Both the position numbers and the translations under genes were made by a program. The notes under the pieces are model-generated. The model saw only the letters and a list, made by a program, of their open reading frames with translations, did no database searches and was not told the DNA's origin. DNA of 46,112 nucleotides, from positions 1 through 46,112 of the forward strand of contig JANWWH010000005.1 of NCBI GenBank assembly GCA_025056375.1, written 5' to 3'. The stretch's first letter is position 1; every line of letters starts with the position of its first letter. This stretch comes from Aquificaceae bacterium. GTDB taxonomy: Bacteria > Aquificota > Aquificia > Aquificales > Aquificaceae. Positions 39,953-46,112 of this stretch are shown here, in pieces.

Positions 39953-40816
39953 CTAAAACTTCCAAAGGAAAGCATCGTAAAAAATGCCCATAACTATAGA
40001 AAAGAGAACCCAGAAAAGCACGTAAGCTAAAACCATAGCCTTTGGCAAGAACTTGAGCGTAGCCAGTATGGTGGGCATGCATATACCCGTGCCACCAAGC
40101 ATAAAGGTAAGGGCACCTCCTTTGCTGAAGCCCACATCTCTAAGGGCTTTCGCTATGGGCACCTCCTCACCTGAGCAAACATAGACGGGAACGGAGAAGA
40201 TAGAAAGGAGGGGGTAAGAAAGCAAACTTCCCGCCATGGGTCTTATGAAAGAGGGAGGAAGAAGAGCCTTTATGAGCGAGGCTATAAATATGCCCAGAAG
40301 CAGATACTTGCCTATGCCTATCAAGTTTTCTCTTAGATAGCCTACGGTCCTTTTCCAGCCCCTGTCACCCGCACCACCACCTACGGCGAGGGGTATGCCC
40401 CTGGGCTTTTTAAAGAAAAAACTCACCGTGTAGGCAAAGAGCAGGGCAAAAAACAGGGTTCCAAAGAGCCGTAATAATGTCATAGGTAGACCAAAGTACC
40501 CGTAAGTGAGCAGGAGGGTCACAGGAGAGATAACTGGTGCAACCACGAGGAAGGAAAGCACCGGTGCGTAATTCCTTGACATGCCGTTTATGAGGTTCGC
40601 CACGGGGAGCATGGAACAGGAGCATAGAGGTAAAAGACCCCCAAGAATGCCCGTGTATATAGGGGCGGTTTTTTCTTCCTTAAGAAACCTCTTGAGCCAG
40701 CTCAGTTTGGTATAGCCCTGAATGAAAGAGGTTATAACAACTGCGAGCAAAAAATAGGGGGCTATGTCTACCGAGTAGTCGTAGAAAGCCCTGAAAAAGT
40801 CCCTTAGTGGTTCCAT
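39953..40816 (-). CDS. ArsP/DUF318-type permease
   Basis: A 287-residue polytopic permease with about eight hydrophobic segments. It has the family Cys motif GLLPLCSCSMLPVANL (residues about 59-74) and a second YVCSGEEVPIAKAL motif, plus a repeated two-half layout. Relatives include ArsP, which exports organic trivalent arsenicals through Cys residues, and others of unknown substrate. No ars genes or redox partner is adjacent. It ends just before the TATAAT of the Roadblock gene and starts 20 bases after pgpA. Confidence 0.85.
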   Translation of the reverse strand: MEPLRDFFRAFYDYSVDIAPYFLLAVVITSFIQGYTKLSWLKRFLKEEKTAPIYTGILGGLLPLCSCSMLPVANLINGMSRNYAPVLSFLVVAPVISPVTLLLTYGYFGLPMTLLRLFGTLFFALLFAYTVSFFFKKPRGIPLAVGGGAGDRGWKRTVGYLRENLIGIGKYLLLGIFIASLIKALLPPSFIRPMAGSLLSYPLLSIFSVPVYVCSGEEVPIAKALRDVGFSKGGALTFMLGGTGICMPTILATLKFLPKAMVLAYVLFWVLFSIVMGIFYDAFLWKF

Positions 40817-40836
40817 ACCACGGGATAAAATCTAAG

Positions 40837-41268
40837 TCAGCCCAGAAGGAAATACAACAGCAAGGCGTTTATCAACCCAGCCACCGCATCGTCCGCCACC
40901 ACTCCGTGACCGCCCGGCAGTCTTTCAAAAAGCCTCACGGGATAGGGCTTTACTATGTCAATGACCCTGAAGGTAAAAAAACCTACGAGCATAGCCTTAA
41001 GGGTAGGCTCTACGAAGAGAAAGGAAAGGAAGTAACCTACCACCTCGTCTACTACCACCTCCTCCGGGTCCTTTTCTCCTGTTAGCTCCACCATGTAGCT
41101 TGCAGACCAAACCGCAAGCCAGTAGAGAAAGAGCCCGACTGTAACCGTAAGCCACCACTTATGGACGAGCACATAGACCAGCGGAACACCCAGCAGAGTT
41201 CCTATTGTGCCCGGCGCATATCTGAACCTTCCCAGATAAAAACCGGTGGCTATTAGCTCGCGCCACAT
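40837..41268 (-). CDS. pgpA: Phosphatidylglycerophosphatase A
   Basis: A 143-residue membrane phosphatase that makes phosphatidylglycerol from PgsA's product. It shows RYAPGTIGTLLGVPLV, the acidic DPEEVVVDEVVGYF, FRVIDIVKPYP, and LPGGHGVVADDAVAGL, all conserved in PgpA. The start codon shares one base with the stop of the fumarase beta gene (TGATG). Its partner pgsA is 40 kb away in this window. Confidence 0.95.
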   Translation of the reverse strand: MWRELIATGFYLGRFRYAPGTIGTLLGVPLVYVLVHKWWLTVTVGLFLYWLAVWSASYMVELTGEKDPEEVVVDEVVGYFLSFLFVEPTLKAMLVGFFTFRVIDIVKPYPVRLFERLPGGHGVVADDAVAGLINALLLYFLLG

Positions 41269-41825
41269 CAGATTTCAATCCTTGAAAACTTCCTTCTACC
41301 TTCCTCGAAAAGGTCTCCGCCGTATATGTCGTTTGCCACTATAACGGGGAAATCTTCCACATAAAGCCTTCTTATGGCCTCCGTCCCAAGGTCCTCGTAG
41401 GCAACCACTTCCGAGGACTTTATGCACTTAGAAAGGAGCACCGCAACGCCACCCACTGCGGCAAAGTAGACCGCCTTGTATTTCTTCAGAAGCTCTTTGA
41501 CCTGAGGGGACCTGTAACCCTTTCCTATCATACCTTTAAGCCCAAGCTTAAGAAGGTCTTCCACATACTTGTCCATCCTGATGGCGGTGGTTGGTCCCGC
41601 AGAACCTATCACCTGTCCCGGTCTTGGGGGTGTGGGTCCTACGTAGTAGATAATCTGACCTTTCACGTCTATAGGAAGACCTTCTCCTCTATGCAAGGCT
41701 TCCACCATCCTCTTGTGGGCTGCGTCTCTGGCGGTATATATGTAACCGCTTATCAGAACCTTGTCGCCCGCCCTTAGGGCTTCTACGGTCTCTTCTGTAA
41801 GGGGGGTGGTAATCCTCTTTTCCAT
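41268..41825 (-). CDS. fumB: Class I fumarate hydratase, beta (C-terminal) subunit
   Basis: A 185-residue subunit corresponding to the C-terminal domain of iron-sulfur fumarases. It has LISGYIYTARDAAHKRM, VGPTPPRPGQVIGSAGPTTAIRMD, LGLKGMIGKGYRS, and VYFAAVGGVAVLL. The alpha subunit with the iron-sulfur site is not adjacent. Fumarase works in the reductive TCA cycle of Aquificales. The frame is open for 75 codons upstream, but TATAAT (41837-41832) ends 6 bases before ATG 41825 and the upstream part overlaps the next gene, so I start here. A tartrate dehydratase beta is the main alternative. Confidence 0.9.
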   Translation of the reverse strand: MEKRITTPLTEETVEALRAGDKVLISGYIYTARDAAHKRMVEALHRGEGLPIDVKGQIIYYVGPTPPRPGQVIGSAGPTTAIRMDKYVEDLLKLGLKGMIGKGYRSPQVKELLKKYKAVYFAAVGGVAVLLSKCIKSSEVVAYEDLGTEAIRRLYVEDFPVIVANDIYGGDLFEEGRRKFSRIEI

Positions 41826-41832
41826 GTAAAGA

Positions 41833-42684
41833 TTATAACCTTCCTCTGCTAAGGAGCAGGGCGGAAGGGATGCCCCAAAAGAAAGAAGAGAGCAATAAAA
41901 AGCTGTGAAAGGTAAAACCCATCTTGAGCCAATCCTTAAGGCTTTCACCCAGAAACCTGAGGGGGAGGCTAAAGGCAAACTCATAAGTGCCAAAGCCCAT
42001 AAAACTGTGAAGGGGTAAGGAGGAGCTGAGCTCCCCCCCAAGAAAGGCAATGAAAACCCTATGTAAAGCTACTCCCCACATGTCCAGAAGCAAGAGCAGG
42101 CTTATAAACTTGGAAAGGCTTGAGAAAGAGGACAGGAGAAAAAGACCCGCACACAGTCTAAAAGAGGCTTCTCTTCTAACGAAGTTCTTCAACAAGCTTA
42201 ACCTTCCTGAGCTCGGGAGAAGAAGGTAAAGTCTGTAGAAAAAAAGGCTGAAAAACAGGAGGAAAAGTGCCAGAAATAGAAGGGGTTTGTAGAGGGGTGA
42301 AAGGCTGAGGAGCAGTAGGAAGGAGAGAGAGAGGAGGTCGTATAGCCTGCCCAGAAAAAAGGACCAGAGAGAATAACTGAGGTTAACACCCAGCCTCTTT
42401 GCGTAGTAAAACCAGCTGAGCTCGCCCGTTCTTGCGGGTAGGAGGTTGTTAAACATTATGTTTGCAGAGTTTATGGCAAAGGATTGAAGGAAGGTAAAGT
42501 CCTTCAAAAGGAGCTTCCAACGCAGAGACCTAAAGATTTGACTGAGGCTATAAAAAAGGAAGGCAAGGAAAACATCTGAGGGGTTTAGTCTCCGGAAGGT
42601 CTCCTTCAGTTCCTTAAAGGGGACAAAGTAAAGAAGGAAGGCAAGGAATACAAGGGTGAGGAGGAGTGGTATGAACTTTTTCAA
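41833..42684 (-). CDS. LPTM/UPF0104-type integral membrane protein
   Basis: A 283-residue polytopic protein of the lysylphosphatidylglycerol synthase transmembrane superfamily, without the catalytic domain. It shows RSLRWKLLL, MFNNLLPARTGELSWFYYAKRLG, and about eight hydrophobic helices. Members are proposed lipid flippases or glycolipid transporters. The start is TTG 42684 in a TTGA overlap with the FAD-protein stop, with GGAAGAG just upstream; this gives a clean signal-anchor N-terminus (KKFIPLLLTLVFLAFLLYF). An upstream ATG in frame (42774) lies deep in the previous gene. Confidence 0.82.
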   Translation of the reverse strand: MKKFIPLLLTLVFLAFLLYFVPFKELKETFRRLNPSDVFLAFLFYSLSQIFRSLRWKLLLKDFTFLQSFAINSANIMFNNLLPARTGELSWFYYAKRLGVNLSYSLWSFFLGRLYDLLSLSFLLLLSLSPLYKPLLFLALFLLFFSLFFYRLYLLLPSSGRLSLLKNFVRREASFRLCAGLFLLSSFSSLSKFISLLLLLDMWGVALHRVFIAFLGGELSSSLPLHSFMGFGTYEFAFSLPLRFLGESLKDWLKMGFTFHSFLLLSSFFWGIPSALLLSRGRL

Positions 42685-43283
42685 GTCTCTTCCGGAACGT
42701 CGTGTATAACAATTCTCTTGCCCGCAAACCTTGACAGTATCTCTATTGCCACCTCTACGCCTGAGCCCGCACAAGAGGTGAAGTGTGAAGAAAGCCCCGC
42801 AAGGGTGCCTGCCACAAAAAGGTTCCTTTCTACCTCGTAATCTTTGTGCTTTATCATGACCCTTCCAGGCTTAGGAGACCTGGGGTTTTCCACAAGTTCC
42901 ACCCGCAAACCTTCTATTTTAAAGCTGTGAAAACCGCTCGCAAGCACCACAAATTCACCCAGAAACTCCTTACCAGAGGTGCTCTGAACCTGATACAACT
43001 CTCCCTTTTTTTCTACCCTGACCACTTCCTCCTGCAAAAGTTCCATCCCGCCCCACTCTTCAAGCTGTCTTCTCATCCTCTGAAGCAGTTCCTTGCCCGT
43101 CATAGGAGAAAGCCCAGGCACATTTTTTAAAAAGGCTCTGTTTAGGTCTGAGCGGTCCGTGTCAAAAAGTAGGTATTTCCTGTTGTCCGCCCAGTCCCAT
43201 CCCCTACCCCTTGAAGAAAGAAGAGTAAGAGCACAGGACAGACCGCTGGCACCACCACCCAGGATGATAACATCATATTTCAT
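42681..43283 (-). CDS. Minimal FAD-dependent oxidoreductase, thioredoxin-reductase-like
   Basis: A 200-residue flavoprotein. It has the N-terminal ADP-binding motif DVIILGGGASGLSCALTLL and a C-terminal FAD motif NLFVAGTLAGLSSHFTSCAGSGVEVAIE. The NAD(P) domain and redox CxxC of true thioredoxin reductases are absent, so reduction of a disulfide by that route is excluded. It may be an oxidoreductase that takes electrons from a partner. TATAAT (43297-43292) ends 8 bases before the ATG, within the last codons of galE. It is coupled by TTGA to the LPTM gene. Confidence 0.8.
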   Translation of the reverse strand: MKYDVIILGGGASGLSCALTLLSSRGRGWDWADNRKYLLFDTDRSDLNRAFLKNVPGLSPMTGKELLQRMRRQLEEWGGMELLQEEVVRVEKKGELYQVQSTSGKEFLGEFVVLASGFHSFKIEGLRVELVENPRSPKPGRVMIKHKDYEVERNLFVAGTLAGLSSHFTSCAGSGVEVAIEILSRFAGKRIVIHDVPEET

Positions 43284-44278
43284 TAAACTATATTATAACA
43301 GGAAACTTTAGAGCTCTGTATTTCCCAGTTAAGGGCGGTCTTAACGATAAACCCAAGGTCGTCATATTTAGGCTCCCATTTCAAAACCTTCACCGCTTTA
43401 CCGCTGTCAGCCACCAGAGCGGGTGGGTCGCCCTCCCTTCTGGGTGCGTATCTTACCTCAAAGTCTTTCCCGGATACCTCTTTGACCTTTTGTATAACCT
43501 CAAGCACCGAATAGCCCCTACCGTAGCCCACGTTAAAAACATCGCTCTTTCCACCTTCCCTGAGGTAATCTAAAGCCTTCAGATGGGCTTCGCACAGGTC
43601 TACAACATGCACGTAGTCTCTAACGCCAGTGCCGTCGTGAGTAGGGTAGTCCTTGCCAAAGACTTCCATGTAGGGTATCTGACCCGTTGCCACCTTTACC
43701 GCCCTGAGTATAAGATGGGTTGGTTCTTTGCTCACCTGACCTATCTTGCCCTCAGGGTCTGCACCCGCTACATTAAAGTATCTTAGTATGACATACTTAA
43801 GACCGCTGGCGTAGGAAAAGTCTTTTATGACCCTCTCCGCAAAGAGCTTGCTCCAACCATAAGGGTTTATGGGGTTTGTGGGGTCTTCCTCTTTTACGGG
43901 TATGTTCTCAGGAATGCCATATACCGCAGCAGTTGAAGAGAAGACAAGATAACGCGTCCCTGACCTCTGCATGGCATGAAGCAGGTTAACCGTCCCCAAA
44001 AGGTTGTTTTCGTAGTATAAAAGGGGTTTTTTTACGCTTTCTGGAACTTTCACCTTTGCGGCAAAGTGTATAACTGCGTCAGGCTTGAATTCCAAAAAAA
44101 CTTCCTCCAGAGCCTTGTAGTTAAGTAGGTCCACCACCCTCAACTCTCCATGTAGAACAGCCCAGGGGTTTCCTTCTGACAGGTTATCCACAGTAAGGGT
44201 TTCATAAGCCTTATCCCCCAACAGCTTGACCATATGAGAGCCTATGTATCCCGCCCCACCAGTTACCAGCAGACGCAT
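43283..44278 (-). CDS. galE: UDP-glucose 4-epimerase
   Basis: A 331-residue extended SDR that interconverts UDP-glucose and UDP-galactose. It has the NAD motif VTGGAGYIGSHMV, catalytic Ser/Thr in VFSSTAAVYG, YGWSK for the Tyr/Lys pair, NVAGAD, and the RRxGD-type end (APRREGDPPALVAD). Sugar-nucleotide supply would feed LPS or glycolipid synthesis. TAAAAT (44290-44285) lies 6 bases before the ATG and overlaps the stop of the upstream gene. Related epimerases on other sugars are possible. Confidence 0.93.
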   Translation of the reverse strand: MRLLVTGGAGYIGSHMVKLLGDKAYETLTVDNLSEGNPWAVLHGELRVVDLLNYKALEEVFLEFKPDAVIHFAAKVKVPESVKKPLLYYENNLLGTVNLLHAMQRSGTRYLVFSSTAAVYGIPENIPVKEEDPTNPINPYGWSKLFAERVIKDFSYASGLKYVILRYFNVAGADPEGKIGQVSKEPTHLILRAVKVATGQIPYMEVFGKDYPTHDGTGVRDYVHVVDLCEAHLKALDYLREGGKSDVFNVGYGRGYSVLEVIQKVKEVSGKDFEVRYAPRREGDPPALVADSGKAVKVLKWEPKYDDLGFIVKTALNWEIQSSKVSCYNIV

Positions 44279-44287
44279 GTGAGTATT

Positions 44288-45478
44288 TTAAACTAAGTTC
44301 TCCGCAAGATAGTCCGCCAGATGCATCACTTCCTGACCCGTCTTGTGCTTCTTTGTGCCATCCCTAAGGTTGAGCACACATCCGGGACAGGTGGTAAGGA
44401 CTATGTCCGCTTGAGTGTTTTTGAGGTCTTCTATCTTTTCCTTTTGTATTTGGTCCGACATCTTAGGGTTAGTTATAGAGAAAAGACCGGCAAAACCGCA
44501 ACAGGACCTATCCTTCTCCGCCTTCTTTACCCAGTCCTCCTCTATCCTACCCATGAGCCCGTAAAAGACTTCATCTTTCACCTTCATGGCACTGTAAGAG
44601 TGGCAGGGCACATGGAAGGTGAGCTTTTTACCCTTTCCTCTGAACTTCAGAGGGCTTTTGAAGACTATCTCTGCAAAATCATACACGGGCTTTTCCAGTC
44701 CATAATCCTCCTGCAGAGCACCTCCACACGTAGGACAGGCGACTACCACCCCATCAAACTCATACTTTTCCATCTCCTTGAGGTTATGCTCCTTTAACTT
44801 TTTAAAGGCAGGAAGGTTTCCTGAATAGTAGTGGGGTGCACCACAGCACTTTATGTCTTCGGGAACCACTACCGTGTAGCCTGCATTGTTCATAAGCTTT
44901 ATTACGTTCTCCCCCGTCTCTCCGTAAAAGGCATCTATCATACAGCCAGTAAAGAAGAGAAGCTTCCCCTTTTCTTGTCCCGCCCTGAAGACCTTACCCC
45001 TTAAACCGAAGGCTTTTGACGTGGGTTTGGGCATGAACTTTACTGCTCCTGTGGGGAAGGGCGTTTTTATATCTTCGAGGGGTAGGAGCTCCATCACCTT
45101 TCCCGTAAACCTGACCACCTGCCTTCCTGCCTTGCTTTGAAGAAGCTCCAAAGCTTTTAAGCCCATACCTTTGACCACACCCTGACCCAAACTTTCCCTC
45201 TGCTTATCTCTTGCAACCGCTATAACCTCTTTGTATTCCACTTTGTTAGGGCATATCCACTCACAGCGCCTGCACATGGCACACATGTCCCATTGCTTTG
45301 CCACCTCTCCTGTAAGGGGCAACTCTCCTTTAACCACCATCTCTGCAAGGGCAAGCCTGCCTCTGGCAAAACCTGCCTCTTCCTCTATGTAGGGGTATGT
45401 GGGGCATACGGATTTACAAAGCCCGCACTTTACACACTTTTGGGCAAGGTCAAGGGGTATTTCCAAAAACTTCTCCAT
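44288..45478 (-). CDS. GlcF/HdrB-like (4Fe-4S) and CCG-domain protein
   Basis: A 396-residue iron-sulfur protein. Two 4Fe-4S sets are clear: C15-x2-C18-x2-C21-x3-C25 and C66-x2-C69-x2-C72-x3-C76. Two CCG domains follow (CCGAPHYYSGN and CCGFAGLF, with CPTCGG and CPGC). This matches glycolate oxidase GlcF, GlpC and heterodisulfide-reductase HdrB-type subunits. In Hydrogenobacter, such subunits are known in fumarate reductase, which is one candidate. No flavoprotein partner is next to it. I use ATG 45478; TATATT lies 10 bases upstream and the longer frame to 45562 lacks a family N-terminus. Confidence 0.82.
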   Translation of the reverse strand: MEKFLEIPLDLAQKCVKCGLCKSVCPTYPYIEEEAGFARGRLALAEMVVKGELPLTGEVAKQWDMCAMCRRCEWICPNKVEYKEVIAVARDKQRESLGQGVVKGMGLKALELLQSKAGRQVVRFTGKVMELLPLEDIKTPFPTGAVKFMPKPTSKAFGLRGKVFRAGQEKGKLLFFTGCMIDAFYGETGENVIKLMNNAGYTVVVPEDIKCCGAPHYYSGNLPAFKKLKEHNLKEMEKYEFDGVVVACPTCGGALQEDYGLEKPVYDFAEIVFKSPLKFRGKGKKLTFHVPCHSYSAMKVKDEVFYGLMGRIEEDWVKKAEKDRSCCGFAGLFSITNPKMSDQIQKEKIEDLKNTQADIVLTTCPGCVLNLRDGTKKHKTGQEVMHLADYLAENLV

Positions 45479-45562
45479 AGTCGGGGTAAATATAGGGCTT
45501 TCTAAGTGGTCTGAGATGATGAAAAGCAGGTTGAAGCTGCCGTTTTTGGAGTGGTTGAACAA

Positions 45563-45658
45563 TTAGGCATCAGAGAGTATTTTTGGACACAGCAGAGGTC
45601 TGTCCCTGTCTATCACACGACTTTCTACGAAGGTGCCACCTTCTATAGCTATCTTCAT
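45563..45658 (-). CDS. Possible 31-residue ORF or displaced C-terminus
   Basis: An ATG one base after the stop of the 97-residue ORF opens a 31-codon frame with coding-like codons (KIAIEGGTFVESRV, PLLCPKILSDA). The same frame is open further back to GTG 45679, giving 38 residues. It could be a separate small protein, or the true C-terminus of the upstream gene displaced by a frameshift. I see no Shine-Dalgarno. I do not recognise it. Confidence 0.35.
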   Translation of the reverse strand: MKIAIEGGTFVESRVIDRDRPLLCPKILSDA

Positions 45659-45659
45659 T

Positions 45660-45953
45660 TCAACAGCAAATGACTGCACTATTGCGCTGTCTGTAGAAGA
45701 TTAACCTCCGCAGGTAAGCCCCGTCGTGATGCTCCATGATTTCCGTGTAGACCACTTCCATGTAGTTATTTTCTTCAACGCACTCCTTCCATAAGTCTGA
45801 AAGCTCCTCCGCCCTCAGCTCCATCTTTAGTCCAAACTCAAGGTCTTCTTCGTCTGTATCCTCCAGAAGTTCTTCCACTCTTGGCTTCAAAAGCTCTCCA
45901 AACTCTCTCACTTTGGAAAGGGCGGTCGCCCTGTAGGTTTCTTCTATGGGCAT
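45660..45953 (-). CDS. Hypothetical acidic helical protein
   Basis: A 97-residue protein I do not recognise. It is strongly acidic in the middle (VEELLEDTDEEDLEFGLKMELRAEEL) and mostly helical, ending in a Cys pair (SAVICC). TATAAT (45965-45960) ends 6 bases before the ATG and its bases include the stop codon of the upstream CTERM-like gene. The short frame starting one base after its stop may be a continuation in another frame. Confidence 0.5.
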   Translation of the reverse strand: MPIEETYRATALSKVREFGELLKPRVEELLEDTDEEDLEFGLKMELRAEELSDLWKECVEENNYMEVVYTEIMEHHDGAYLRRLIFYRQRNSAVICC

Positions 45954-45960
45954 GGAGAAA

Positions 45961-46112
45961 TTATAGCAGGCTTTTAGAGGTTTTTAACCTCCTTGCCAGC
46001 ACCAATAGGGCTACGAGCACCCACGGAAGCAGGTTGGTCGAAGCTCCACCACCCATGGCACAGCCTCCGCTCTTTCTGTATTCCTCTGGTATTACCGCAT
46101 AGACAAAGTCCT
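45961..46112 (-). CDS. Partial surface protein C-terminus with CTERM-like sorting tail
   Basis: The last 49 codons of a gene entering from the right edge; the part in the window has no start. The tail reads ...EEYRKSGGCAMGGG, then a hydrophobic stretch NLLPWVLVALLVLARR, then a short basic end. A Gly-Gly-Cys motif, a single transmembrane helix and an Arg-Arg/Lys end is the layout of bacterial CTERM sorting signals such as the Synerg/MYXO types. That would mean the protein is exported and then cut and lipid-modified or anchored at the Cys. This is pattern-based; the N-terminal domain is unseen. Confidence 0.6.
   Translation of the reverse strand, partial: DFVYAVIPEEYRKSGGCAMGGGASTNLLPWVLVALLVLARRLKTSKSLL

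Noticed and set aside
41826-42050. 75-codon N-terminal extension of the fumarase beta subunit
   Set aside because: It overlaps the LPTM gene in another frame, is not fumarase-like, and a TATAAT sits just before the internal ATG.
45479-45562. 28-codon extension of the GlcF-like protein
   Set aside because: Not family-like, and the TATATT upstream of ATG 45478 supports the shorter form.
1-46112. CRISPR array, tRNA or rRNA genes
   Set aside because: No regularly spaced repeats and no cloverleaf or rRNA-like stretch was seen on either strand by eye; a covariance-model search would be needed to exclude small RNAs.

Overview
The window is one compact stretch of a thermophilic bacterial chromosome, most likely from the Aquificaceae (Hydrogenobacter/Thermocrinis-like). 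The pointers are a two-subunit class I fumarase beta chain, a RecG with an N-terminal extension of about 100 residues, a CCG-domain iron-sulfur protein, a very short NusA, the gene content overall, AGG/ATA-rich codon use, and extreme compaction. The lineage call is inference from gene content and style, not a database match. I see no rRNA, tRNA or CRISPR array.

Layout. 1-7.1 kb is envelope and lipid work: the end of lnt, pgsA, a convergent tamB-like gene, plsY, a GT39-type glycosyltransferase and an unknown membrane-anchored protein whose only in-frame start seems to be CTG. 7.1-14.8 kb holds recG, proA, a lone PIN-domain gene, a SulP transporter, nadD, fabG and folK. 14.8-20.9 kb, on the minus strand, is nrdB-nrdA, an RlmD/TrmA-type RNA methyltransferase, nusA and rimP. 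21-23.4 kb has a solitary MoxR ATPase, a DUF2231 membrane protein, an internally deleted insertion sequence with intact terminal inverted repeats, and hsp20. 23.4-29.9 kb is a colinear minus-strand run lptB-nadE-argD-hemA-AsnC-like-small DUF2283-like-murA. 30-32.3 kb has a rhomboid protease, a P460-type cytochrome, a Crp/Fnr regulator and a truncated second transposase. 32.3-36.4 kb is comF-radC-corC-prmC-secG and a small unknown gene.

36.4-38.3 kb is rplM-rpsI-argC. 38.3-40.8 kb is a conservon-like module (Roadblock protein, DUF4388/PATAN protein, small Ras-like GTPase) followed upstream by an ArsP-type permease. 40.8-45.5 kb is pgpA, the fumarase beta subunit, an LPTM-type flippase-like protein, a minimal FAD oxidoreductase, galE and a GlcF/HdrB-like iron-sulfur protein. 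The right end holds two small unknown ORFs and the C-terminus of a surface protein ending in a Gly-Gly-Cys / hydrophobic / Arg-Arg sorting-like tail.

The main cross-cutting observation is a start architecture. At about a dozen genes that head transcription units, a TATAAT-like hexamer sits only 4-9 bases before the start codon with no Shine-Dalgarno sequence, so their mRNAs are predicted to be leaderless or nearly so. Operon-internal genes and a few highly expressed ones (nrdA, nrdB, hsp20, rplM) have clear Shine-Dalgarno sites. The other points most worth following are the GTPase module, the CTERM-like tail, the CTG start, the secG/prmC coding overlap, and the nrdA promoter with its palindrome and direct repeats.
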